NCBI GenBank assembly: GCA_963749365.1
Contig: CAVVME010000003.1
Location: 682,001-746,000, forward strand
Length of the DNA: 64,000 nucleotides
Direction of reading: 5' to 3'
Source: WHSW01 sp963749365
Lineage (GTDB): Bacteria; Actinomycetota; Thermoleophilia; Solirubrobacterales; 70-9
The notes under the pieces were generated by a model, which searched no databases, had not been told where the DNA came from, and worked only from the letters and a program-made list of their open reading frames with translations. The translations under genes and the position numbers were made by a program. This document shows positions 57,032-64,000 of the stretch, piece after piece (within the stretch, counting starts at the first letter, position 1; the number at the start of each line of letters is the position of its first letter).

Positions 57032-58362
57032 CTGATTGCGGCGGCCTCGAAGCCGGCCACCTCGACTCCCTCGTCCGACGCCAGGCCCGCGATCGCGCCG
57101 AGCATCGCCAGGCGATGATCTCCGGCCGCGTCGAGCACGCCGCCGCGCAGCCGGCCGGCGCCGGCAATCGTGAAGCCGTCAGGGGTCGCCTCGATCTCGG
57201 CGCCGAGACCGCGCAGGCCGCCGACCACGGTCGCGATCCGGTCCGATTCCTTGTGGCGCAGCTCCTCGGCGCCCGTGACCACCGTCTCGCCCTCGGCGAA
57301 GCAGGCGGTGAGCGCCACCAGGGGCAGCTCGTCGATCGCCAGCGGCACCTCGCCCGCCCCGACCCGCGTGCCCTGCAGCGGTCCCGAGCGGGCGACGATC
57401 GTCGCCATCGGCTCGCGCCCCGCCGCGGCTGTCTCGATCACCTCGACGGCGGCGCCCATCCTGGTCAGGATCCCGAGCAGCCCGATCCGGCCCGGATTGA
57501 TCCCGACCCGCTCGATCCGGACGTTGCTGCCGGCGACGAGCAGCGCCCCGACGATCGGGAACGCGGCCGAGGAGAAGTCCCCCGGGACCACGATCGCCTC
57601 GGGCTCGAGTCGCCCCGCCGGCTCGACGGTGACCCGCTGCGCGGGCAGCTCGCCGCGGATCGTCACCGCGGTGCCGGCGTTCTCGGTCCGCAGCGTGGCG
57701 CCGGCGCCGCGCAGGATGCGCTCCGTGTGGTCGCGGGTCGGGCGCCGTTCGACCACGCTCGTCGGCCCGTCGGCGAGCAGGCCCGCGAGCAGCAGGCACG
57801 ACTTCACCTGGGCGCTGGCGACCGGAAGCCGGTACTCGATCCCGCGCAGGCGCGCCCCGCGGACCGTGACCGGGGCCAGGCGATCCTCGCGGGCGCTGAG
57901 CTCGGCGCCCATCAGCCGCAGTGGCTCGACCACCCGGTCGACCGGACGCCGGCGGATCGAGCGGTCACCGTCGAGCGTCCACTCACCGCCCGGCTGGCCG
58001 GCCAGCCAGCCCGGCAACAGACGCAACAGCGTGCCGGCGTTGCCGACGTCGATCGCCGCTGTCCTCGCCCCGCGCAGGCCGACGCCGCGGATCCGAAGCT
58101 CGAGCGCGCTCGACGCGTTGTTCGCGTCATCCGCGATCTTCGCGTCAACCGCCTCCGCCGCCGGTCTCTCATCGACCGTCGCCCCAAGCGCCCGCACCGC
58201 GGCGAGGGTCGAACGGGTGTCGGCCGCGTCGAGGTAGCCGTGGACGCTGGTCTCCCCCTCCCCGATCGCGGCGACGATCGCCGCCCGGTGGGAGATCGAC
58301 TTGTCGGGCGGCGGCGCCAGCGACCCGCGCAGCGGCCCCGCGGCGCCGAAGCGGGCGCTCAT
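56989..58362 (-). CDS. aroA: 3-phosphoshikimate 1-carboxyvinyltransferase (EPSP synthase)
   Basis: AroA joins shikimate-3-phosphate and PEP. The 457-residue two-domain protein shows PPDKSISHRAAIVAAIGEGE (Lys and Ser for PEP/S3P), GNAGTLLRLLPGWLAGQPGG, DRSIRRRPVDRVVEPLRLMG, VPGDFSSAAFPIVGALLVAG, RHKESDRIATVVGGLRGLGA-like EELRHKESDRI, and GDHRLAMLGAIAGLASD. The loop GTLLR, where many enzymes have GTTMR, is a small departure. It overlaps tyrA by 4 nt. Confidence 0.94.
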   Translation of the reverse strand: MSARFGAAGPLRGSLAPPPDKSISHRAAIVAAIGEGETSVHGYLDAADTRSTLAAVRALGATVDERPAAEAVDAKIADDANNASSALELRIRGVGLRGARTAAIDVGNAGTLLRLLPGWLAGQPGGEWTLDGDRSIRRRPVDRVVEPLRLMGAELSAREDRLAPVTVRGARLRGIEYRLPVASAQVKSCLLLAGLLADGPTSVVERRPTRDHTERILRGAGATLRTENAGTAVTIRGELPAQRVTVEPAGRLEPEAIVVPGDFSSAAFPIVGALLVAGSNVRIERVGINPGRIGLLGILTRMGAAVEVIETAAAGREPMATIVARSGPLQGTRVGAGEVPLAIDELPLVALTACFAEGETVVTGAEELRHKESDRIATVVGGLRGLGAEIEATPDGFTIAGAGRLRGGVLDAAGDHRLAMLGAIAGLASDEGVEVAGFEAAAISYPGFGANLAALLG

Positions 58363-59453
58363 CGCTCGCCCGGCGTCACCAGAGCTGCGGTGTGGCCGAG
58401 CTCGCGCACCAGCTCGGCGGCCCGCTCGACCTCCTGCTCGCCCGCGATCCAGACCGAGATCGCTCCGGTGCGCATGTCGGGCGCCGGGTAGAGGGCCATG
58501 TCCTCGATATTGACCTGGGCGTGGCCGAGGGCGAGCGCGATCTCGGCGACGGTGCCGGGCCTGTTCTCGACTCCGATCCGCAGCTCGCGCAGGCCGCCGC
58601 CGATCAGGTCCGCCTCGAGCAGCCGGCGCCGGGCGTCGGCGGCGTCTCGGTGCCAGCTCGCAACCGCGTCGAGGTCGCCGGCGCGGATCAGCCGCGCCGC
58701 CTCGCGCAGTCGCTCGCCGACGGCGTCGATCTCGCCAGCGACCGTTTCCGCGTTGGTGGCGAAGATGTCCGCCCAGATCGAAGGGTTCGCCCCGGCGACC
58801 CGGGTCGTGTCGCGAAAGCTGGTCCCGACCTCGGGCAGCCGCTCGGACTCCTCGCTGAGCGCGCCGGCGGCCTCCTGGACGAGCACGTTCGCGAGCACAT
58901 GCGGAAGGTGGCTGACAGTGGCCATGACCCGGTCGTGAGTCTCGGCGTCGATCGCCTGCGGGCGGGCGCCGAGCTCGGAGATCGTGCGTTGCAGGCGGTC
59001 GTAGAGCAGGCCGCTGGCCGACTCGCCCGGGGTCAGGTACCAGCGCGCTCCCTCGAGTAGCTCCGCGCGGGCGTTCTCGACCCCGGAGGTCTCGGCGCCC
59101 GCGAGCGGATGACCGCCGATGAAGCGCTCGATCCCGGCGCGCGGCAGGCTCTCGATCAGCGCCCGTTTGGTCGAGCCGACGTCGGTGACGATCGCCCGCT
59201 CCCCGCTCGCCCCGAGCGCCGTGGCGACGAGCGCCGGCAGGGCGCGCACCGGCGCGGCGCAGAAGACGACCTCGGCCCCGGCGACCGCGTCGGCGACGGA
59301 GTCGGCGCCGGCGTCGAGCGCCTCGAGCTCGATCGCGCGGGCGAGGTTGGCGCGATCGGGATCGAAGCCGCTGACCTCGGCGCCGAGTCGCCGCCGCGCG
59401 GCGAGGCCGATCGAGCCGCCGATCAGGCCGACGCCGAGGACGGCGATCTTCAC
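58359..59453 (-). CDS. tyrA: Prephenate dehydrogenase with a C-terminal ACT domain
   Basis: TyrA oxidises prephenate toward tyrosine. The 364-residue product has the NAD-binding start VKIAVLGVGLIGGSIGLAAR, TDVGSTKRALIESL, FIGGHPLAGAETSGVENARA, HDRVMATVSHLPHVLANVLV, FRDTTRVAGANPSIWADIF, and an ACT-like C-terminus (IGVENRPGTVAEIALALGHA), which usually binds an amino acid for feedback control. The GTG at 59453 begins the Rossmann strand. It lies 22 nt after aroF. Confidence 0.92.
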   Translation of the reverse strand: MKIAVLGVGLIGGSIGLAARRRLGAEVSGFDPDRANLARAIELEALDAGADSVADAVAGAEVVFCAAPVRALPALVATALGASGERAIVTDVGSTKRALIESLPRAGIERFIGGHPLAGAETSGVENARAELLEGARWYLTPGESASGLLYDRLQRTISELGARPQAIDAETHDRVMATVSHLPHVLANVLVQEAAGALSEESERLPEVGTSFRDTTRVAGANPSIWADIFATNAETVAGEIDAVGERLREAARLIRAGDLDAVASWHRDAADARRRLLEADLIGGGLRELRIGVENRPGTVAEIALALGHAQVNIEDMALYPAPDMRTGAISVWIAGEQEVERAAELVRELGHTAALVTPGER

Positions 59454-59475
59454 CGTGACCGGAGCACCGGGCCGC

Positions 59476-60501
59476 TCAGACGGCCGTCGGCTGCTTGCCC
59501 GCGACCTCCGCTGCGCGCCTGACCTGCTCCGCATACTCGGCGAAGGTCTCGGTCGGCAGCGCCTGCGGCCCGTCGCAGATCGCCTCCTCGGGCTCGTTGT
59601 GGACCTCGACCATGATCCCGTCGGCGCCCGCCGCCGCGGCCGCGAGCGACATCGGCGCGACCCAGTCGCGCCGACCGGCAGCGTGGCTCGGGTCGACGAC
59701 GATCGGCAGGTGGGTGAGCTCGCGCAAGGCCGGGATCGCGAGCAGGTCGAGGGTGAAGCGGTAGGTGGTCTCGAAGGTGCGGATCCCCCGCTCGCAGAGC
59801 ATCACGTTCGGGTTGCCCTCCTTGAGCACGTACTCGGACGCCATCAGCAGCTCGTCCAGGGTCGCCGAGAGCCCGCGCTTGAGCAGCACCGCCTTGCCGG
59901 TCCGCCCCGCCTCCGCCAGCAGGGTGTAGTTCTGCATGTTGCGGGCGCCGATCTGGATCACGTCGGCGACCTCGACCACGTCCTCGACGTCGCGCGCGTC
60001 CATCAGCTCGGTGACCACCGGCAGGCCGGTCTGCTGCTTGGCCTCCTCGAGCAGCCGCAGGCCCTCGGCCCCGAGGCCCTGGAAGCTGTACGGGGAGGTG
60101 CGGGGCTTGTACGCGCCGCCGCGCAACATCGTCGCGCCGGCGTCGGCGACGACCTGGGCCACCTCGAGCGTCTGCTCGCGGCCCTCGACCGTGCACGGGC
60201 CGGCGATCAGGCCGAAGTGCTCGCCGCCGAGCCTGCGCCCGTCAATCTCGATCACCGTCCGCTCGCCCTTGCGGAACTGGGTCGAAGCGAGCTTGTAGGG
60301 CTTCAGGATCGGAACCAGGTGGTCGACCCCCGGCGCCCCCTCGAGCCCCAGCGAGGAGACCCGCTCGCGGTCTCCGATCGCCCCGATCACGGTCAGCAGA
60401 TCACCCTGCGAGACGTGCGCCGCGCAGCCGACCTCCTCAATGCGTTCGACGACGTGGGAGATCTGCTCCTCGGTCGCCCCCTCTTTCATCACGATCATCA
60501 T
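59476..60501 (-). CDS. aroF: 3-deoxy-7-phosphoheptulonate synthase (type I-beta, with N-terminal FL regulatory domain)
   Basis: DAHP synthase starts the shikimate pathway. The 341-residue protein has an N-terminal ferredoxin-like domain (MIVMKEGATEEQISHVVERI), typical of type I-beta enzymes with allosteric control, then the KDSA/DAHP barrel: FGLIAGPCTVEGREQTLEVA, LRGGAYKPRTSPYSFQGLG, IQIGARNMQNYTLL, KRGLSATLDELLMASEYVL and VVDPSHAAGRRDWVAPMSLA. A leader ORF with aromatic codons lies upstream. It heads aroF-tyrA-aroA-cmk-der. Confidence 0.94.
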   Translation of the reverse strand: MMIVMKEGATEEQISHVVERIEEVGCAAHVSQGDLLTVIGAIGDRERVSSLGLEGAPGVDHLVPILKPYKLASTQFRKGERTVIEIDGRRLGGEHFGLIAGPCTVEGREQTLEVAQVVADAGATMLRGGAYKPRTSPYSFQGLGAEGLRLLEEAKQQTGLPVVTELMDARDVEDVVEVADVIQIGARNMQNYTLLAEAGRTGKAVLLKRGLSATLDELLMASEYVLKEGNPNVMLCERGIRTFETTYRFTLDLLAIPALRELTHLPIVVDPSHAAGRRDWVAPMSLAAAAAGADGIMVEVHNEPEEAICDGPQALPTETFAEYAEQVRRAAEVAGKQPTAV

Positions 60502-60550
60502 CTTGCGACTTGGCCTTTCGGTCTCAACACACGCGGATCAGTGGTGCTAC

Positions 60551-60606
60551 GGCGTCCGGCGGGGGGTTTCCTTCTCGCTCACGGGCCTCGCGGCCGGCCG
60601 GACGCC
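60551..60606 (-). promoter_or_regulatory. Perfect 10-bp inverted repeat after the leader ORF: candidate aroF attenuator
   Basis: In minus-strand reading, GGCGTCCGGC (60606-60597) pairs exactly with GCCGGACGCC (60560-60551). Inside the loop, GGCC-GCGA-GGCC can form a small GNRA-capped hairpin. The first base of the 5' arm is the last base of the leader stop codon, so a ribosome at the stop would mask the arm. No U-run follows, so the switch may act on translation or use a factor-dependent terminator. Confidence 0.6.
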
Positions 60607-60695
60607 TAGCTAAATCGCCAGTAGTAGGTAAACCACGCGCACGGCTGCGGACCCTTGCGGGCGCTCAAAGCAGCGGTCGCGAGCTCGCGGTTCAC
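60606..60695 (-). CDS. Aromatic-rich leader peptide upstream of aroF
   Basis: A 29-codon frame starts at GTG 60695 and reads MNRELATAALSARKGPQPCA, followed by W-F-T-Y-Y-W-R-F-S and a stop. Two Trp, two Phe and two Tyr codons in nine are far above chance and match the end-products of the pathway that aroF starts. A -10/-35 pair ends just before the GTG, so the ORF would be at the 5' end of the mRNA. Its likely role is ribosome-stalling control of aroF by charged aromatic tRNAs. Confidence 0.65.
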   Translation of the reverse strand: MNRELATAALSARKGPQPCAWFTYYWRFS

Positions 60696-60702
60696 GCCGA
60701 AG

Positions 60703-60731
60703 GTTTTACCACGGAGCCCCCGAAAGCGCAA
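60703..60731 (-). promoter_or_regulatory. Candidate promoter of the aroF leader transcript
   Basis: Minus strand: TTGCGC (60731-60726), a 17-nt spacer, and TAAAAC (60708-60703). The predicted start point falls at or next to the GTG of the leader peptide. It is back to back with the promoter of the M15-family gene. Confidence 0.5.
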
Positions 60732-60750
60732 ACTCCGCCCACGATCCGGG

Positions 60751-60756
60751 TAGATT
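60751..60756 (+). promoter_or_regulatory. Candidate -10 (TAGATT) for the M15-peptidase-like gene
   Basis: TAGATT, 6 nt, then ATG 60763. No ribosome-binding site is visible. Confidence 0.4.
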
Positions 60757-60762
60757 CGGCCG

Positions 60763-61398
60763 ATGCTCGCGACCGCCCTCGCAATCGCCGCCGGGACGCT
60801 CGCCGGCGCCGGAGAGCCGTCGTTCGACGGCCATTCGGAGCCGATCCGCGGCCGCATCGAGGAGCGGGTCGTGGGCAGCTCCTGGCATCGCGGCTGCCCG
60901 GTCGGGCTGGGCAAGCTGCGCCTGCTCGAGCTCGATCACTGGGGCTTCGACGGTGACCCGCACCGCGGGCGGCTGATCGTCCACCGAAGCCAGGACCGCC
61001 AGGTGCTGGCGGCGATGAAGCGGCTGTTCCGGATCGAGTACCCGATCCGGCGCATGGAGCTGATCGACCGCTACGGCGCCGACGATCAGCGCTCGATGAA
61101 CGCCGACAACACCTCGGCCTTCAACTGCCGCTTCGTCGCCGGGACCCAGCGCTGGTCGATGCACGCATACGGGCGGGCGATCGACATCAACCCGATCGAG
61201 AACCCGTACGTTTCGGGCTCCCACGTCTCGCCATCCGCCGGCGCCCCGTTCGCCGACCGATCCCGCGACGCCGAGGGAATGATCCACGCGGGCGACGCGG
61301 TCGTGCGCGCGTTCGCCCGCCGCGCCGGCTGGCAGTGGGGCGGCTCCTGGCCCGGCGGCACCCGCGACTACCAGCACTTCTCGAGCAACGGGCAGTAG
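60763..61398 (+). CDS. Secreted D-alanyl-D-alanine carboxypeptidase-like protein (M15 family)
   Basis: The 211-residue protein has a short hydrophobic signal-like start (MLATALAIAAGTLAGAG). The M15 zinc site is visible: SMHAYGRAIDINPIENPY (His and Asp ligands, about 127-144) and DYQHFSSNGQ near the end (third His ligand). Such enzymes trim peptidoglycan stem peptides. It lies between aroF and hisC on the opposite strand. Confidence 0.85.
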   Translation: MLATALAIAAGTLAGAGEPSFDGHSEPIRGRIEERVVGSSWHRGCPVGLGKLRLLELDHWGFDGDPHRGRLIVHRSQDRQVLAAMKRLFRIEYPIRRMELIDRYGADDQRSMNADNTSAFNCRFVAGTQRWSMHAYGRAIDINPIENPYVSGSHVSPSAGAPFADRSRDAEGMIHAGDAVVRAFARRAGWQWGGSWPGGTRDYQHFSSNGQ

Positions 61399-61401
61399 GG
61401 C

Positions 61402-61950
61402 GTGCCCACGTTCGAGCTCTCGGCGCGAGCCCGGCTGAGGCCGCTGGCGGAGGCGGATGCGAAGGAGCTCTACGAGCTGATCGAGGAGAACCGCTCGCAT
61501 CTGCAGCCCTGGCTGCCATGGGCGGCCGAGCAGACGCTCGATCGAACGAGCGAGTTCATCCGCGAGGCGATCAAGCAAGAAGCGGAGGACGACGGCTTTC
61601 AGGTCGCACTCGTCGTCGACGGCCGGATCGCCGGCGTCCTCGGCTACCACGAGATCGAGCGCAAGAACCGGATCACGACGATCGGCTACTGGCTCGCGGC
61701 GGAACACCAGGGAGGAGGCCTGATGACCGCCGCGGTCGCATGCCTGACGGGCCATGCCTTCGACGAGTGGCGCCTGAATCGAGTCGAGATCGGCGTCGGC
61801 CCCGACAACCGCCGCAGCCGCGCAATCCCGGAGCGGCTCGGCTACCGAGAGGAAGGCGTCCTGCGGAGCGCCGAGCGATTCGACGAGAACGACTATCGCG
61901 ACCTGGTGCTGTACGCCATCCTTGCCTCGGAATGGCGCGCGAAGCGCTAG
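61402..61950 (+). CDS. GNAT acetyltransferase, RimJ/RimL-like
   Basis: The 182-residue product starts at GTG 61402 and has ARARLRPLAEADAKELYELI, VALVVDGRIAGVLGYHEIER, the acetyl-CoA loop AAEHQGGGLMTAAVACLTGH, and VGPDNRRSRAIPERLGYREE. This is the RimJ/RimL group that acetylates N-termini of ribosomal proteins or small amines. It begins 3 nt after the peptidase stop and ends with a 4-nt overlap with hisC. Confidence 0.87.
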   Translation: MPTFELSARARLRPLAEADAKELYELIEENRSHLQPWLPWAAEQTLDRTSEFIREAIKQEAEDDGFQVALVVDGRIAGVLGYHEIERKNRITTIGYWLAAEHQGGGLMTAAVACLTGHAFDEWRLNRVEIGVGPDNRRSRAIPERLGYREEGVLRSAERFDENDYRDLVLYAILASEWRAKR

Positions 61951-63038
61951 ATCGCGTCCGCGAGCGCGGCGAGGAAGCGGCGGTTCTGGTCCGCGGTGCC
62001 GTAGCTGACCCGGATGTGGTCGGGGCCGCCGAGCGGGGTCCCGGCGCGAACGACGATCCCCTGCTCGGCCAGGCTCGCCACCAGCTCGCCCTCGTCGGCG
62101 TCGCCGAGCGCAATCCAGGAGAAGTTGGCGTGCGAGTCGGGCGTTCGCAGGCCAAGCTCGCGAACGCCCTCCTGCACCCCCACGCGCTCGACGATCGTGC
62201 GCTCGACCCTGCTCGCGACGTCGTCCTGGTGGCGGATCGCTTCGGCGGCGGCCGCCTGAGCGATCGCGTTGACGCTGAACGGCTGGCGGACGGCGTCGAC
62301 GGCGGCGCGAAACGCCGGCGCGCAGAGCGCGTAGCCGACCCGCAGCCCGGCGAGCCCGTAGACCTTGGAGAAGGTGCGCAGTAGGACCAGGTTCGGGAAC
62401 CGGCGCCGGAGGTCGACCGTCGCGTCGGGATCGTCGTCGAGCTGGAACTCGACGTAGGCCTCGTCGACGATCACGGTGACGTGGTCGGGGACCCGCTCGA
62501 GCAGCTCCCCGATCCGCGCCGCCGGCAGGTGGGTGGCGGTCGGGTTGTTGGGGTTGCAGACGATCAGGATCTGGGTCGCGGCGGTGAGCTCGGCGACCAT
62601 CGCGTCGAGATCGTGGGCGTCATCGCCGTCGAGCGGCACGCGGATCTCGCGCGCCCCCGAGAGCGGTGCCAGGTAGGGGTAAATCGAGAACGAGGGCCAG
62701 GCGTAGACGAGCTCGGCGCCGGGCTCACAGAGGGCCAGGGCCGCCGCGAGCAAGATCTCGCAGGAGCCGTTCGCGACCGCGACCTGGGCCGGATCGGTCT
62801 CGTGACGATCGGCGATCCGGCCCCGGAGCAGGGTCGCCGCCGGATCGGGGTAGCGGTTGCTCGCCCCGGCGGCGCGCGCGATCGCCTCCGCCACCTGCGG
62901 ATGTGGCCCCCACGGCGACTCGTTCGAGGCGAGCTGGGCGATCCCGGACTCGACGATCGCCTCGGGCGCCTTGCCCGCGGGCACCCCGGCGGAGTAGCCC
63001 GGGATCGCGGCGAGCTTGTGCGCGAAGCTGACGCTCAT
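61947..63038 (-). CDS. hisC: Histidinol-phosphate / aromatic aminotransferase
   Basis: A 363-residue PLP-dependent class-I aminotransferase. It has LASNESPWGPHPQVAEAIAR, RYPDPAATLLRGRIADRHET, VANGSCEILLAAALALCEPG, CNPNNPTATHLPAA, VIVDEAYVEFQ, and the PLP lysine in FSKVYGLAGLRVGYAL. The HisC family also transaminates aromatic keto acids. Its place among aroH, aroF, tyrA and aroA, with no other his gene nearby, favours a role in Phe/Tyr synthesis, though the histidine role cannot be excluded. Confidence 0.9.
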   Translation of the reverse strand: MSVSFAHKLAAIPGYSAGVPAGKAPEAIVESGIAQLASNESPWGPHPQVAEAIARAAGASNRYPDPAATLLRGRIADRHETDPAQVAVANGSCEILLAAALALCEPGAELVYAWPSFSIYPYLAPLSGAREIRVPLDGDDAHDLDAMVAELTAATQILIVCNPNNPTATHLPAARIGELLERVPDHVTVIVDEAYVEFQLDDDPDATVDLRRRFPNLVLLRTFSKVYGLAGLRVGYALCAPAFRAAVDAVRQPFSVNAIAQAAAAEAIRHQDDVASRVERTIVERVGVQEGVRELGLRTPDSHANFSWIALGDADEGELVASLAEQGIVVRAGTPLGGPDHIRVSYGTADQNRRFLAALADAI

Positions 63039-63102
63039 CGCGCCTATTCTGCGGCGGCGCGTGCTCGCGCGTCGCCAGGCCGCGCCGGCGGCGACCCGGC
63101 TC

Positions 63103-63306
63103 TCAGCCCGCCAGCGCCGGGCGCTCGACCGGGGTCGGCGTCGAGCGGCCGAGCTCGTCGCACATCCACGCCCAGACCCAGATCGCCGACCGCGCCTCGA
63201 CGTCGAGTCCCTCGATCGCCTCGATCTCCTCCTCGATCCGCTCGAAGCCATAGCCGCGCTCCAGCATCCGCTGCACGCGTGGACGCGCCTCTTCGACCGT
63301 GGTCAC
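63103..63306 (-). CDS. Small protein of unknown function upstream of hisC
   Basis: A 67-residue ORF with a GAGGAG ribosome-binding site 7 nt before GTG 63306. It reads VTTVEEARPRVQRMLERGYG and FERIEEEIEAIEGLDVEARS, a short helical protein, then AIWVWAWMCDELGRS with four aromatic/Met residues. No family can be named. Its location next to hisC may be chance. Confidence 0.6.
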   Translation of the reverse strand: MTTVEEARPRVQRMLERGYGFERIEEEIEAIEGLDVEARSAIWVWAWMCDELGRSTPTPVERPALAG

Positions 63307-63437
63307 GATTTCTCCTCGGGGGGTTGCGGTCAGTCCGTGGTTCGGCCCACTCAGGGTACGCCTGCTCGCGCGGTGCCCTCGCACGAGAATCCCGCAAACT
63401 GCGGCATTCGTTCCTCTCGGCTGGCCGATTGTCCGAG

Positions 63438-63659
63438 CTACGGGGCCGAATCGTCGCGCCCCGGCCCCGCCCCGGGACCCGGGGCGCGCAGCATGACCAC
63501 GACACCGATCAGCGCAACCACGATCCCGACGCCGAGCAGCAGCCCCTGCTTCCACTGAAAGCCCGGGTTGCCGATCCCGAGTGGGTTGGCGAGCGCGGCG
63601 AGCAGCGCGGCGGCGATTCCGATGACGATCAGGAGCACTCCTATGCCTCTCGCGGACAC
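63438..63659 (-). CDS. Small two-helix membrane protein
   Basis: This 73-residue protein starts at GTG 63659 and has two hydrophobic segments (IGVLLIVIGIAAALLAALAN and GLLLGVGIVVALIGVVVML), then a Pro/Gly-rich basic-acidic tail. No homology can be claimed. It lies between aroH and the small ORF. Confidence 0.6.
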   Translation of the reverse strand: MSARGIGVLLIVIGIAAALLAALANPLGIGNPGFQWKQGLLLGVGIVVALIGVVVMLRAPGPGAGPGRDDSAP

Positions 63660-63680
63660 GCAGGCAGGCTACCCGGTCGC

Positions 63681-64000
63681 CTACTGGGCGGAATGCAGGT
63701 CGGCGCGCAGCTTCTGCGTCTCGCCGAGGTAGACGTGGGCGGGGGTGTGCGGGGCCGGGGCGTAGTAGTGGGCCAGCACCCTGATCACCCGCGGCATCGC
63801 GCCGGGCACGTCGATCTCGCGATTGCAGAGCAGCGGCACCCGGTCGAGGCCGAGCTCGCGCGCAGCGACGGCCGGGAACTCGGCGTCGAGGTCGGCGGTG
63901 CAGGTGAAGATGATGCTCACCAGGCGGTCAGCGTCGAGCCGGTTGCGCGCGGTCAGCTCGTCGAGCAGCTCGCGGGTCGCGGCGAGAATCGAGTCGGCGT
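63681..64000 (-). CDS. aroH: Chorismate mutase, AroH type (5' end outside the window)
   Basis: The frame is open to the right edge, so the N-terminus is missing. The visible part shows SIIFTCTADLDAEFPAVAAR, RVPLLCNREIDVPGAMPRVI (Cys and Arg in the chorismate site), and PAHVYLGETQKLRADL near the C-terminus, which match B. subtilis-type AroH. It converts chorismate to prephenate, the substrate of TyrA encoded here. Confidence 0.88.
   Translation of the reverse strand, partial: ADSILAATRELLDELTARNRLDADRLVSIIFTCTADLDAEFPAVAARELGLDRVPLLCNREIDVPGAMPRVIRVLAHYYAPAPHTPAHVYLGETQKLRADLHSAQ

Noticed and set aside
1..64000. CRISPR array, insertion sequence, prophage, rRNA or tRNA genes
   Set aside because: No regularly spaced repeat-spacer array, no transposase or phage structural frame, and no convincing structural RNA gene was seen on either strand.

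Overview
This window is a GC-rich, gene-dense bacterial chromosome segment. The gene set points to an actinobacterium of the Thermoleophilia / Solirubrobacterales kind: an actinobacterial rpmF-plsX-acpP-rnc-smc-ftsY-ffh-rpsP-trmD-rplS block, a WhiG/FliA-type sigma factor, a SepIVA-like coiled-coil protein, and several small SnoaL-like proteins that begin MSQENVE and end EALEAAGLSE. The taxonomic call is inference from gene content; no rRNA or tRNA gene is present. Most genes lie on the minus strand in tight operons with 4-nt start/stop overlaps. Many plus-strand genes and operon heads have a TANNNT box 6-10 nt before the start codon, the pattern expected of leaderless mRNAs.

Layout. 1-7.1 kb (minus): L,D-transpeptidase, XerD-like recombinase, WhiG/FliA sigma factor, EF-G-like GTPase, RNase HI-like protein, VOC protein and a truncated GH31 enzyme. 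7.25-12.6 kb (plus): a 5-formyl-THF cyclo-ligase-like gene and an alpha/beta hydrolase gene, separated by a ~3.7 kb accessory island with five SnoaL-like genes, an AAC(6')-like acetyltransferase and an ABM-like protein. The island is bracketed by a duplicated copy of the cyclo-ligase gene's 3' end. 12.6-17.5 kb: ilvD (apparent frameshift), thiD, dprA, comM. 17.6-30 kb: the core block yraN, rnhB, lepB, rplS, trmD, khpA, rpsP, ffh, ftsY, then two more SnoaL-like genes, then smc, rnc, acpP, plsX, rpmF and DUF177. 30-39 kb: enoyl-CoA hydratase, RibD-C/DHFR-like protein, SepIVA-like protein, coaD-rsmD-recG, RidA, a GST-like gene with an unknown partner, and a DAK2/FakA-like protein. 39-45 kb: rpmB, the riboflavin operon ribD-ribE-ribBA-ribH, and a CPA1 antiporter. 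45-52.8 kb: the priA-def-fmt-rsmB-zinc ribbon-rpe operon, a PH-domain membrane protein and metK. 52.8-64 kb: DUF3352, der, cmk and an aromatic amino-acid set (aroA, tyrA, aroF, hisC, aroH) with a DD-peptidase and a GNAT gene between.

Most notable observations. (1) A ~34-bp hairpin-forming repeat occurs four times inside coding sequence, twice in smc and twice in der. It is always read in the same frame as a PGREAEE-type peptide and keeps both proteins open, so it behaves like a protein-embedded palindromic element. (2) Seven SnoaL-like genes share near-identical 5' and 3' ends over divergent middles. Four carry the same leaderless promoter cassette. The conserved 3' end supplies a GGAG 6 nt upstream of the next gene. 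These genes interrupt two operons. (3) Upstream of aroF is a 29-codon leader ORF ending in a W-F-T-Y-Y-W-R-F run, followed by a perfect 10-bp inverted repeat: a candidate aromatic amino-acid attenuator. (4) The SMC protein has only 796 residues and no recognisable hinge. All are read from the sequence; no database search was possible.
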